A stretch of 64,000 bases of DNA from Flammeovirgaceae bacterium 311. GTDB taxonomy: Bacteria > Bacteroidota > Bacteroidia > Cytophagales > Cyclobacteriaceae. The DNA is taken from assembly GCA_000597885.1 (NCBI GenBank), contig CP004371.1, forward strand, positions 2,124,501-2,188,500, given 5' to 3'. The notes beneath the pieces are model-generated. The model was given only the letters and a program-made list of their open reading frames with translations, did not search any database and was not told the DNA's origin. The position numbers were made by a program, and so were the translations under genes. Positions 54,518 through 64,000 of this stretch are shown one piece after another (position 1 is the stretch's first letter; the number at the start of each line of letters is the position of its first letter).

Positions 54518-56203
54518 TTAAACTAACATTCTGATCGGATCTTCCAGCAGGCCTTTGAAGGTTTGCAGGAAGGCGGCACCCACGGCACCATCTACGGCTC
54601 GGTGGTCGCAGCTAAGCGTTACTTTCATGATGTTGCCGGGTACAATCTGTCCGTCCTTCACCACAGGGGTCTGCTTAATGCCACCCACCGCCATGATGCA
54701 GGCATCCGGAGGATTAATGATGGCTGTAAATTCATCGATGCCAAACATACCCAGATTAGAGATGGTAAAGGTACTTCCCTCCCAGTCTTTAGGCTGCAGC
54801 TGCTTGTTCTTGGCTTTACCACCAAGGTCTTTCACCTCGGCAGAGATATGGCTAAGGGTTTTGGTATCGGCAAAACGTACTACCGGTACCAGCAGTCCTT
54901 CGGGCACTGCTACCGCCACCCCTATATTAACGTGCTGGTTGTAGCGCATGGTATCGCCCTGCCAGCTTACGTTTACATCGGGGTGCTTGCGCAGGGCAAG
55001 TGCCGCTGCCTTGATCACCATATCGTTGTAAGATATCTTCACCGGAGAGATCTGGTTCAGGCTTTCGCGTGAGCTGATAGCCTTGTCCATATCAATCTCC
55101 ATGGTGAGGTAGAAATGCGGCGCCGTAAACTTGCTTTCGGCCAGGCGTTTGGCAATGGTTTTGCGCATTTGGGAGATCTTGCGGTCTTCGAAGCGCTCCT
55201 CACCTATTACCTGTGGCAGCTGTATGCTTGGTTGCTTGTCTGCTTTTTGTCCGGGAGCAGCCTGTGGCTGTGCAGTAGCAGCTTCCGGTTTAAAGTCTTC
55301 TACATCTTTCTTAACAATGCGTCCATCAGGCCCCGTGCCTTTAATCTGGCTCAGGGTGTAGCCTTTCTCCTCCGCCATTTTACGGGCTAATGGAGAAGCT
55401 TTTACGCGGCTGTCGTCCGCTGACGAAGCTGCAGCTTGTACGGTCGGCTGGCTGCCTTGTCCGTTTGAGGAAGCTGCTTCTGCTGGTGCCTTAGCAGTTG
55501 CCGGTGCTTCTGTGGCTTCTTCTTCCTGGCTGCCGCCGGTCTCTTCGGCCTGCAGCAATGCCTGAAAGTCAGCACCTTTTTCGCCAATCACGGCAATCAC
55601 ACCGTCTACAGGTACGCTGTTGCCTTCTTCAATACCAATGTGGAGCAGAACGCCATCTTCGTAAGACTCCAGCTCCATGGTAGCTTTATCAGTTTCCACT
55701 TCGGCCAGCAGATCGCCGCTGGATACCTTATCTCCTACTTTTTTATGCCAGGCGGCTATTACACCCTCCTGCATGGTATCGCTCATTTTAGGCATACGGA
55801 TTACCGAAGCCTTAATTTTTGATACATCCACTGCGGGGGCAGCTTTCTTTTCAGCTTTTGCCTGTGGGGCAGCGTCTTTCTGTTCTTCTTTGGCTTCTTT
55901 TTTATCTTCGGATTTACCCTCGGAGGCTCCACCTTCCTCTTTCAGCAGGCTGCTGACATCTTCACCTTTTTCGCCAATTACGGCGATGATGGCATTTACA
56001 GGAACAGCATCGCCTTCCTGTACGCCAATGTGCAGGAGCACACCGTCCTGATATGATTCCAGCTCCATAGTAGCCTTGTCGGTTTCTACTTCTGCCAGTA
56101 CATCTCCTGATTTTATTTTATCTCCTACCTTTACCTGCCATGATGCGATCACCCCTTCTTCCATGGTGTCGCTCATCTTGGGCATGCGGATTACTTCTGC
56201 CAT
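54518..56203 (-). CDS. pyruvate dehydrogenase E2, dihydrolipoamide acetyltransferase
   Basis: A 561-residue E2 subunit. Two lipoyl domains at about 1-80 and 130-210, each with the lipoylated Lys in ETDKATMELES; Ala/Pro/Glu-rich linkers; a peripheral-subunit binding domain (about 270-305, ASPLARKMAEEKGYTLSQI, KGTGPDGRI); and the catalytic acetyltransferase core ending in SCDHRAVDGA (His near residue 530). It moves the acetyl group from E1 to coenzyme A. The ATG at 56203 (MAEVIRMPKMSDTMEEG) was chosen over an earlier frame extension that lacks homology. E1 and E3 genes are not in the window. Confidence 0.93.
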   Translation of the reverse strand: MAEVIRMPKMSDTMEEGVIASWQVKVGDKIKSGDVLAEVETDKATMELESYQDGVLLHIGVQEGDAVPVNAIIAVIGEKGEDVSSLLKEEGGASEGKSEDKKEAKEEQKDAAPQAKAEKKAAPAVDVSKIKASVIRMPKMSDTMQEGVIAAWHKKVGDKVSSGDLLAEVETDKATMELESYEDGVLLHIGIEEGNSVPVDGVIAVIGEKGADFQALLQAEETGGSQEEEATEAPATAKAPAEAASSNGQGSQPTVQAAASSADDSRVKASPLARKMAEEKGYTLSQIKGTGPDGRIVKKDVEDFKPEAATAQPQAAPGQKADKQPSIQLPQVIGEERFEDRKISQMRKTIAKRLAESKFTAPHFYLTMEIDMDKAISSRESLNQISPVKISYNDMVIKAAALALRKHPDVNVSWQGDTMRYNQHVNIGVAVAVPEGLLVPVVRFADTKTLSHISAEVKDLGGKAKNKQLQPKDWEGSTFTISNLGMFGIDEFTAIINPPDACIMAVGGIKQTPVVKDGQIVPGNIMKVTLSCDHRAVDGAVGAAFLQTFKGLLEDPIRMLV

Positions 56204-56399
56204 AGTATTAGTTACAAAAATGATTCGGTAGCCATATTGTGATGGTCGCGTAAAATAAACCCTTTTTTGCTTATTCGCCAAAAAGGCTCCGGCATAAAGG
56301 TAAATCCGGCGGCACTTCTTTTGTTTCGTATTAGCGGCGCCAAAGGAGCTTTTTTAGCAGTTTTATTGTAGTATGTTTGCTTTCAAACGTTTTCATAGC

Positions 56400-57380
56400 A
56401 TGACTTATCAGGCTCCCTGGTATTTGCCCAATGGGCATTTGCAAACGATATTTCCCTCACTTTTTCGTAAGGTGGCCGGGCTGCGCTATCTGCGGGAACG
56501 GATTACTACCCACGATGGCGATTTTCTGGACCTGGACTGGATCTCCCGGGAAGGAGATACCACGCCGGCACAGGAAGGTATCCGGCCTGCTGCTGACACC
56601 CTCGTCATCATCAGCCACGGTCTGGAGGGCGACAGCCAGCGCTCTTATGTAAAGGGACTGGCCAAAGCATTCCTGCTGCAGGGCTGCCATGCCCTGGCCT
56701 GGAACTACCGCGGCTGCAGTGGCGAATCTAACAAGCTACCTCATTTCTACCACAGCGGCGCCACCCACGATCTTGCAGAGGTAGTAGGCCATGTGCTGCA
56801 GCATAAACAGTATAAAACACTCATACTGGCAGGCTTTAGCCTGGGGGGTAACCTTACCCTTAAATACCTGGGAGAGCAGGGCGAGAAACTACCACCGCAG
56901 ATCCGAAAGTCCGTAGTATTTTCTGTACCCCTCGACCTTGCCGCCAGCAGCCGTAAAATTGGTATGCGCGAAAACCGCATTTATGAAATGCGCTTCCTGA
57001 ACCACCTGCGCCAGAAGTTGCGCAATAAGGCTCAGCTGCAGCCCGGGGCACTGGATCTTGGTCCTCTGCAAAACATCCGCACCCTCTGGGATTTCGACGA
57101 CCTCTACACCGCTCCCCTGCATGGTTTTAAAAATGCGGAAGACTACTATGCCCGCTGCAGCTCTATCCAGTTTGTGGAGCACATCCGCATTTCCACCCTC
57201 ATCTTAAATGCTAAAAACGATCCTTTTCTTTCAGCCGAGTGCTATCCTGTGCAAAAGCTGAAGGGACACCCCTTTGTAAAGTTTGAATCTCCTGACGAAG
57301 GCGGCCATGTTGGATTTCCTCAGGCAGGCGAACTGAATTATTCAGAAAAGAGGGCACTGAAGTTTGTGTTTGAGGAATGA
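56400..57380 (+). CDS. YheT-like alpha/beta hydrolase
   Basis: A 326-residue protein of the YheT/EMB8 hydrolase family: PNGHLQTIFPSLFRKV at the N-terminus, ISHGLEGDS for the oxyanion hole, GFSLGGN as nucleophile elbow and GGHVGF with the catalytic His near the end. Substrate unknown; relatives act on lipids or esters. Two ATGs are in frame: 56373 and 56400. I prefer 56400, because the TATGTTTG that contains the first ATG matches the Bacteroidota -7 promoter box and would put transcription start just after it; the earlier start would add nine residues. Confidence 0.85.
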   Translation: MTYQAPWYLPNGHLQTIFPSLFRKVAGLRYLRERITTHDGDFLDLDWISREGDTTPAQEGIRPAADTLVIISHGLEGDSQRSYVKGLAKAFLLQGCHALAWNYRGCSGESNKLPHFYHSGATHDLAEVVGHVLQHKQYKTLILAGFSLGGNLTLKYLGEQGEKLPPQIRKSVVFSVPLDLAASSRKIGMRENRIYEMRFLNHLRQKLRNKAQLQPGALDLGPLQNIRTLWDFDDLYTAPLHGFKNAEDYYARCSSIQFVEHIRISTLILNAKNDPFLSAECYPVQKLKGHPFVKFESPDEGGHVGFPQAGELNYSEKRALKFVFEE

Positions 57381-57513
57381 TAAAACAGCTGTTATGACCC
57401 TTGCACCAGGGGGCCGGTAAACATCACTTTATTAGCACCGGAGCGAGCCCAAAGGCCTGATTGCAATTCCTGCTTCATCATACGTTCACAACATATCATA
57501 TGCAGGATATTTC

Positions 57514-57545
57514 TTTGCGATAAGCCCCTAAACTCCCTACCTTTG
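57514..57545 (+). promoter_or_regulatory. promoter of the YedK/HMCES-like gene
   Basis: TTTG (57514-57517), 20-base spacer, TACCTTTG (57538-57545): a good match to the Bacteroidota primary-sigma pattern TTTG / TAnnTTTG, about 30 bases before the start codon. Confidence 0.55.
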
Positions 57546-57575
57546 CTTTTGCTTTATCTTAAACTTTTTCAGCAT

Positions 57576-58274
57576 ATGTGCGGCCGCTATACTTTGGTAA
57601 AACCAGCAAAAGAAATTTCTGAACGTTTTGGCGTGGAGGTAGGTAAAAATTACCAGCCCCGCTTTAATGCTGCGCCCACACAGCTTATGCCGGTTATTAC
57701 CCAGGAATCGCCTCAGGGCCTCTCCTGGTTTCACTGGGGGCTGGTACCCGCCTGGAGCAAGGATAAAGCCGTTAGCTTAAAGCTTATTAACGCCCGTGCC
57801 GAAACCCTGGAAGAGAAAGCCTCCTTCCGCAATGCCCTGAAGCGCCGCCGCTGCCTGGTACCTGCCGATGGTTTTTACGAGTGGAAAGTGGTGGGTAAGA
57901 AGAGCAAGGTACCCTACCGCATTACCCTGCTGCAGGAAGATCTTTTTGCCTTTGCCGGCCTGTGGGAAGAGTACGAAGACGAAGAAGGACAAATGGTGCA
58001 CACCTTTACCATTGTTACGACTGAAGCCAACAGCGCGCTGCAATCCCTGCACAGCCGGATGCCTGTAATTCTTAGCAAGCAGGCCGAAAAGCGCTGGTTA
58101 AACCCGGATACAGATGCTGAAGAGCTTTCAGAACTGTTAAAACCCTACTCTGCCTCCAAAACACGTTTCTACACAGTTTCTTCTCAGGTAAATAATGCTG
58201 GTGTGGATGCTCCTTCCCTGATACACCCTGCTCCTGCTGCCGACCAGTTTGGCAACTACACGCTCTTTGGTTAA
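57576..58274 (+). CDS. SRAP-family abasic-site protein (YedK/HMCES-like)
   Basis: A 232-residue protein beginning MCGRYT, whose Cys2 becomes the N-terminal residue that crosslinks abasic sites in single-stranded DNA after Met removal. Other family residues: PRFNAAPTQ, NARAETL, PADGFYEWK and LHSRMPVIL (the active His). It protects genomes from abasic lesions. The ATG at 57576 is certain because it must begin MCGRY. Transcribed alone from a clear promoter; not in a visible SOS box context. Confidence 0.93.
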   Translation: MCGRYTLVKPAKEISERFGVEVGKNYQPRFNAAPTQLMPVITQESPQGLSWFHWGLVPAWSKDKAVSLKLINARAETLEEKASFRNALKRRRCLVPADGFYEWKVVGKKSKVPYRITLLQEDLFAFAGLWEEYEDEEGQMVHTFTIVTTEANSALQSLHSRMPVILSKQAEKRWLNPDTDAEELSELLKPYSASKTRFYTVSSQVNNAGVDAPSLIHPAPAADQFGNYTLFG

Positions 58275-58397
58275 TCCTTCAGAACCGATTATTGTGTTTA
58301 TTTTTTATGCTTTTGCGCTCCTGTAACGTTGCGTAGAATAGCCTGTGTGCTTAACAATTTCGTAAAAAGGCTACTTTTTAATAAGGGGACTCAAAAA

Positions 58398-58428
58398 TTT
58401 GTTAATATTAACAGCCAAAATAGCTTTA
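58398..58428 (+). promoter_or_regulatory. palindrome and promoter-like sequence before fabH
   Basis: TGTTAATATTAACA (58400-58413) is a perfect 14-base palindrome and overlaps TTTG (58398-58401), spaced 19 bases from TAGCTTTA (58421-58428), a near -7 box only 5 bases from the ATG at 58433. Could be an operator over the promoter. Confidence 0.4.
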
Positions 58429-58432
58429 AAGC

Positions 58433-59437
58433 ATGTATCATTCCAATATAACAGGTTTTGGGCACTATGTGCCTGAACAAGTGGTAACTAATGCCGATCT
58501 TGAAAAAGTAATGAATACCAGCGATGCCTGGATTCAGGAGCGTACCGGCATCAAAGAGCGTCGTTTTTTTAATCCTGAAACTGATACGGTAGCCAATATG
58601 TCGGCCAAAGCAAGCCGAATGGCCCTGGAGCAGTCAGGCTTGCAGCCACAGGATGTTGAATTTATTATACTGGCCACCATCACCCCCGACTATTTTTTCC
58701 CGGGTTCCGGGGTATTATTGCAGCGCGAGCTGGGACTCGAGGGTATTGGTGCACTGGATGTACGCAATGCCTGCAGCGGCTTTATTTATGCCCTCTCTAT
58801 TGCCGATCAGTTTATTAAAACCGGCATGTACAAAACCATTCTGGTGGTTGGCGCAGAAATCCAAAGCAGCCTGATGGAAATGAACGACCGGGGCCGCCAT
58901 ATTTCCGTGATATTTGGTGATGGTGCCGGCGCAGTGGTACTACAGGCCACCAACGAAAAAGGAAAAGGTATATTAAGCACGCACCTGCACTCCGATGGCC
59001 GTTTTGCAGAAGAGCTCTACGTGAAGGATCCCGGCAGCAGCCGCAGACCCGAGGAGCGTGTTGATCCCGAGATTATGAAAGGCCCCAGCATCCGTGCCTA
59101 TATGAACGGTAATGCTGTATTTAAACATGCTGTGGTGCGCTTTCACGAGGTAATTATGGAAGCCCTGAATGCAAATGGCTGCGCCAAAGAAGACATTGAC
59201 CTGCTCGTGCCGCACCAGGCCAACCTGCGCATCAGCAATTACCTGAAAGAACAGCTCTCCCTGCGCGATAACCAGGTATACAATAATATTATGCGCTATG
59301 GCAACACCACTGCCGCCTCTATTCCCATTGCATTGAGCGAAGCCAAACAGGAGGGCCTGCTGCACAACGATATGCTGCTATGCCTGGCTGCCTTTGGCAG
59401 CGGCTTTACCTGGGCATCGGCATTGATACGATTATAA
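58433..59437 (+). CDS. fabH: 3-oxoacyl-ACP synthase III
   Basis: A 334-residue KAS III enzyme that starts fatty-acid synthesis by condensing acetyl-CoA with malonyl-ACP. Catalytic triad: Cys114 in DVRNACSGFIYAL, His in VPHQANLRI near residue 256 and Asn in MRYGNTTAAS near residue 286. The C-terminal FGSGFTWASALIRL is typical. It lies ahead of two unknown genes on the same strand; plsX, rpmF and other fab genes that often accompany fabH are absent. A second KAS III with other substrate use is therefore possible. Confidence 0.92.
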   Translation: MYHSNITGFGHYVPEQVVTNADLEKVMNTSDAWIQERTGIKERRFFNPETDTVANMSAKASRMALEQSGLQPQDVEFIILATITPDYFFPGSGVLLQRELGLEGIGALDVRNACSGFIYALSIADQFIKTGMYKTILVVGAEIQSSLMEMNDRGRHISVIFGDGAGAVVLQATNEKGKGILSTHLHSDGRFAEELYVKDPGSSRRPEERVDPEIMKGPSIRAYMNGNAVFKHAVVRFHEVIMEALNANGCAKEDIDLLVPHQANLRISNYLKEQLSLRDNQVYNNIMRYGNTTAASIPIALSEAKQEGLLHNDMLLCLAAFGSGFTWASALIRL

Positions 59438-59481
59438 ACAAACGCCCCCTCTTTCTGATTATTTTTACAGAATATAGACTT

Positions 59482-59715
59482 ATGAAAACCGAAAACTATA
59501 ATCCAAGTGTCTTTGAAGTAAAGCTTGCAAAAGCTATTATGTCGTGCACCAAAAAGCTGCAGGAAGAACTGGGCGAAGATGTACGCATCATTGATTCTGT
59601 AGAAAACTATCAGATTGACAACCCGATGATTACCCTGCACCTGGAAGATGGCGATGGCGATGTGCACGAGCTGGTGATCCAGGTAATTCAGCGCCCCGAC
59701 AAGCTTGGGAATTAG
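59482..59715 (+). CDS. small conserved-looking protein of unknown function
   Basis: A 77-residue acidic protein (MKTENYNPSVFEVKLAKAI), mixed alpha/beta: a helix with LAKAIMSCTKKLQEEL, then two strands VRIIDSVENYQID and MITLHLEDGDGDVHELVIQVIQ. I recognise no family. It starts 44 bases after fabH and its last base is one base before the open frame of the next gene, so the three may be cotranscribed. The ATG at 59482 begins the acidic domain; longer starts overlap fabH and give no sensible extension. Confidence 0.6.
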   Translation: MKTENYNPSVFEVKLAKAIMSCTKKLQEELGEDVRIIDSVENYQIDNPMITLHLEDGDGDVHELVIQVIQRPDKLGN

Positions 59716-59732
59716 TGTTTACCGGCTCATCT

Positions 59733-60338
59733 ATGAACCACCCCCTTAGCTTAGAAGAGCAAGAGCTGAGCTACCTGCAGGATACTGAGTTTCTTAGGGC
59801 TAAACTCAACATACAGGATAGCCTTCGTGCACTGCTGGAAAAGACGCAGCAGCAGTTATCCCAGCAGAAACAAACTTTAGCACTGCCTGCTGCTGTCTGG
59901 GAAGTGCCTCCCAAAATTAGCAGGGGCGAAAATTACGAGGGCCTGCCCTACCTGGTTCTGGACTACCCGCGTATATTTCAGCAGGAAGCTATCTTTGCCT
60001 ACCGCTGTATGTTCTGGTGGGGCCATGGGTTTAGCTGCACCCTGCACCTGGGTGGCAGGTACTGGCAGGAATATCAGCAGGCCATACTACAGCACCTAAG
60101 CCGGCTTTCTGATGATGCTGATCAGTGGTGGCTGTGTGTAAACAAGAGTCCGTGGGAGTACCACTACCGGCCCAATAATTATATTAACCTGCGGGAGCTT
60201 CAGCAGAAAGAAATATTGCAGCCACTGGCGCAAAACTCCTTTTTCAAGATCAGCCGCCGACTGCCCATTCGCCGCTATCAGGAGCTTCCTCAATTTAGCC
60301 TGGAAAGCCTGCAAAGAATCGCTGAGCTGCTGAAGTAA
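59733..60338 (+). CDS. protein of unknown function
   Basis: A 201-residue cytoplasmic protein. N-terminal 60 residues are Glu/Gln-rich and helical (LRALLEKTQQQLSQQKQTL); the rest is rich in Trp and Tyr (CMFWWGHGF, WWLCVNKSPWEYHYRPNNY), a dense aromatic composition. I know no family. A GTG at 59715 is also in frame, but the ATG at 59733 is more usual. It is 17 bases past the previous small gene and is followed by a bidirectional terminator. Confidence 0.6.
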   Translation: MNHPLSLEEQELSYLQDTEFLRAKLNIQDSLRALLEKTQQQLSQQKQTLALPAAVWEVPPKISRGENYEGLPYLVLDYPRIFQQEAIFAYRCMFWWGHGFSCTLHLGGRYWQEYQQAILQHLSRLSDDADQWWLCVNKSPWEYHYRPNNYINLRELQQKEILQPLAQNSFFKISRRLPIRRYQELPQFSLESLQRIAELLK

Positions 60339-60460
60339 TTTACCAGACATTTTATACTGCCGTAGCGTACGAACCAAACCCGGCAGGTTTTATAACGGGC
60401 TTGAAGCCTCTGTCCCTGAAATAGATTTCATGATCCTGCACAACAGACTTGCCTCAAAAC

Positions 60461-60494
60461 AAAAAAACCTGCTTCATCAGAAGCAGGTTTTTTT
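60461..60494. terminator. bidirectional terminator between the unknown gene and glnN
   Basis: Perfect stem ACCTGCTT (60467-60474) and AAGCAGGT (60481-60488) with A-run on the left and seven T on the right; serves both converging genes. Confidence 0.88.
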
Positions 60495-60521
60495 AATATG
60501 TTGACGTACTCGAATTTAGGT

Positions 60522-62702
<2,181 letters not shown>

Positions 62703-62735
62703 GGTTTCTTTTAGATCAGGGTTAATTTTCTACCC

Positions 62736-62743
62736 CAAATGTA
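62736..62743 (-). promoter_or_regulatory. candidate -7 box of glnN
   Basis: On the minus strand TACATTTG, a full match to TAnnTTTG, about 35 bases before the glnN start. No clear -33 element at the right distance. Confidence 0.45.
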
Positions 62744-62862
62744 GCCAAATTGTTAATATTTCAGAATTCTAATGCTCTTTTTTCAACCACGTTTATTAAA
62801 AAATATATGGTCGGCGCTAAAAACAGGAGAAAATTTGGTGTGCATTCTCATAAATAATAAGC

Positions 62863-62893
62863 TTTATCTGTTGTATCAAACCTGCTATATTTG
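62863..62893 (+). promoter_or_regulatory. promoter of the sulfatase gene
   Basis: TTTA (62863-62866), 19-base spacer, TATATTTG (62886-62893), close to the Bacteroidota consensus and 36 bases before the ATG at 62929. Confidence 0.5.
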
Positions 62894-62928
62894 CACGTTA
62901 AATTGGTTTGGTTGTAGGGTTCAAACGT

Positions 62929-64000
62929 ATGCGTCAAAGAGCAACTTTTCTGGCTGGCTATTATTTGTACTGGCTGGTATATTTTTTATTCATCAAGGCA
63001 GTTTTTTTAATTTATCATAACAACCTGGCAGGCGAGCTGTCAGGAAAATTAATTCTTGGCATTTTCCGCTATGGCCTGCCGCTGGATTTAAGCTTTAGCG
63101 CTTACTTAAGCCTTATTCCTTTTCTACTGGTTGCTCTTACGCCTGTAATTCCCTACCGGCGGTGGCTGCCGCTAAGCCTGATGGTGTACAATAACCTGGT
63201 GCTCTTCCTGGTTACACTCCTCTGTACAGCCGATCTGGAACTCTTTAACATCTGGGGCTTTCGCATGGATGCCTCACCCCTCAACTACCTGAACACCCCC
63301 GGTGAGATGTTAGTATCGGTGGGTTCTGCCCCTATCTGGCTGCTAATTGTGCTGAATGTACTCATTAACCTGTTCTTCAGCTTTTTATACCGCCTGCAGT
63401 TGCACCCGCTGGTAAAACTATTTCCTTCCGTTCGCTATTACTGGGCTTTACCGCTGCTGCTGGTTACCGCAGCCCTCATACTGCCGCTTAGGGGCGGCCT
63501 GCAGGTTGTGCCCATTAACCAGAGCAGTGCTTACTTTTCGCGCAACCATTTTGCAAACCAGGCGGCCATTAACCTGCCATGGAACTTCTTTCATGCCGTT
63601 AGCAAATGGAAGAGCAAAGAGGAACACCCCTACCTGTACCTGGAGCCGGCAGTTGCCGATAGTATTGTGAGCGAGCTGTACCCCGACCAGCTGCCGCAGG
63701 CGCCTTCTATACTGAGCACCCCTAAGCCTAACATCATCCTGATCATCTGGGAGAGTTTTACGGCAAAAGTAGTAGAGCCCCTGGGCGGATTAAAAGGCGT
63801 TACCCCACGCTTTAACCAACTATGCAGGGAAGGACTGCTGTTTGAACGTGTTTATGCCAGCGGCGACCGTACCGACAAAGGACTTATAGCCCTGCTGAGC
63901 GGCTATCCATCGCAGCCCATCACTACCATTATCAAGTCTCCTCAAAAAAGCAGAAAACTGCCGCAGTTAAGCACCGATCTGGTAGCAGAGGGTTACCATA
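62929..64000 (+). CDS. LTA-synthase-like membrane sulfatase, partial (C-terminal end missing)
   Basis: About 357 residues are visible. Five membrane segments in the first 190 residues are followed by an extracytoplasmic domain that starts PNIILIIWESFTAKVVEPLGG, the alkaline-phosphatase/sulfatase metal site with a Glu/Ser pair as in LtaS, and then GDRTDKGLIALLSGYPS. Relatives move phosphoglycerol or phosphoethanolamine groups onto lipids or glycans. The gene runs off the right edge. The ATG at 62929 was read by hand, since the sequence continues past the window. Divergent from glnN; the 226-base spacer holds both promoters. Confidence 0.85.
   Translation, partial: MRQRATFLAGYYLYWLVYFLFIKAVFLIYHNNLAGELSGKLILGIFRYGLPLDLSFSAYLSLIPFLLVALTPVIPYRRWLPLSLMVYNNLVLFLVTLLCTADLELFNIWGFRMDASPLNYLNTPGEMLVSVGSAPIWLLIVLNVLINLFFSFLYRLQLHPLVKLFPSVRYYWALPLLLVTAALILPLRGGLQVVPINQSSAYFSRNHFANQAAINLPWNFFHAVSKWKSKEEHPYLYLEPAVADSIVSELYPDQLPQAPSILSTPKPNIILIIWESFTAKVVEPLGGLKGVTPRFNQLCREGLLFERVYASGDRTDKGLIALLSGYPSQPITTIIKSPQKSRKLPQLSTDLVAEGYH

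Overview
The window looks like chromosomal DNA of a Bacteroidota bacterium, most likely order Cytophagales. The signs are a C-terminal Por-type (type IX) secretion tail on a large M36 metalloprotease, a TonB-dependent receptor with an OMP_b-brl_3 barrel, type III glutamine synthetase (GlnN), LytS/LytTR two-component genes, Bacteroidota-style -7 boxes (TAnnTTTG), and homes for many genes seen together in this phylum. I cannot name the species. I saw no rRNA, tRNA, CRISPR array, prophage, integrase or transposase.

Layout. 0-2.6 kb (minus): a surface-glycan type operon (DUF6056-like membrane protein, SAM methyltransferase, GT2 glycosyltransferase cut by the window edge). 2.8-6.6 kb: GH5 glycosidase, DUF2809 protein, YafY-type WYL regulator, SDR dehydrogenase. 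7.5-11.4 kb: secreted fungalysin-like protease. 11.4-16.4 kb (minus): SGNH lipoprotein, a decayed LytS-type kinase gene, a cNMP/CBS/DUF294 protein coupled to a membrane-anchored exonuclease, a DUF4468 protein. 16.4-19.5 kb (minus): nitrogen operon glnK-amt-porin. 20-25 kb (plus): DehI-family protein, Asp-box lipoprotein, MESH1-like HD hydrolase, catalase. 25.7-29.7 kb: small unknown proteins and a minus-strand group (alpha/beta hydrolase, BKACE-family enzyme, cyclase-family hydrolase). 30-33 kb (minus): a TonB-dependent receptor whose 3' end has been replaced in frame by an AT-rich HEPN (ApeA-like) segment. 33.4-37.9 kb (plus): a secreted protein made of about ten 34-residue SDHYKSE repeats, then a tightly overlapped operon of an intact LytS-type kinase, a kinase-like partner with Asp in place of the phospho-accepting His, and a LytTR response regulator. 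38-45.5 kb (plus): nhaA and a complete mrpABCDEFG Na+/H+ antiporter operon. 45.5-54 kb: HrpB helicase, PAS/DHp protein lacking an ATPase domain, TerC-family protein, DUF3820, small acidic protein, MacB-like permease, lipoprotein, HslV. 54.5-64 kb: pyruvate dehydrogenase E2, YheT-like hydrolase, YedK/HMCES-type protein, FabH, two unknown proteins, GlnN, and an LTA-synthase-like sulfatase cut by the right edge.

How it fits together. Most of the window is housekeeping and stress physiology: nitrogen capture and assimilation (porin, Amt, PII, GlnN), sodium and pH homeostasis (NhaA plus Mrp, typical of saline or alkaline habitats), peroxide defence, stringent-response-like hydrolysis, and secreted degradative enzymes. 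The most unusual points are the receptor-HEPN chimera, the repeat protein beside a kinase/pseudokinase/LytTR operon together with a separate decayed kinase that also has His changed to Asp, and a PII protein altered at two 2-oxoglutarate contact positions.
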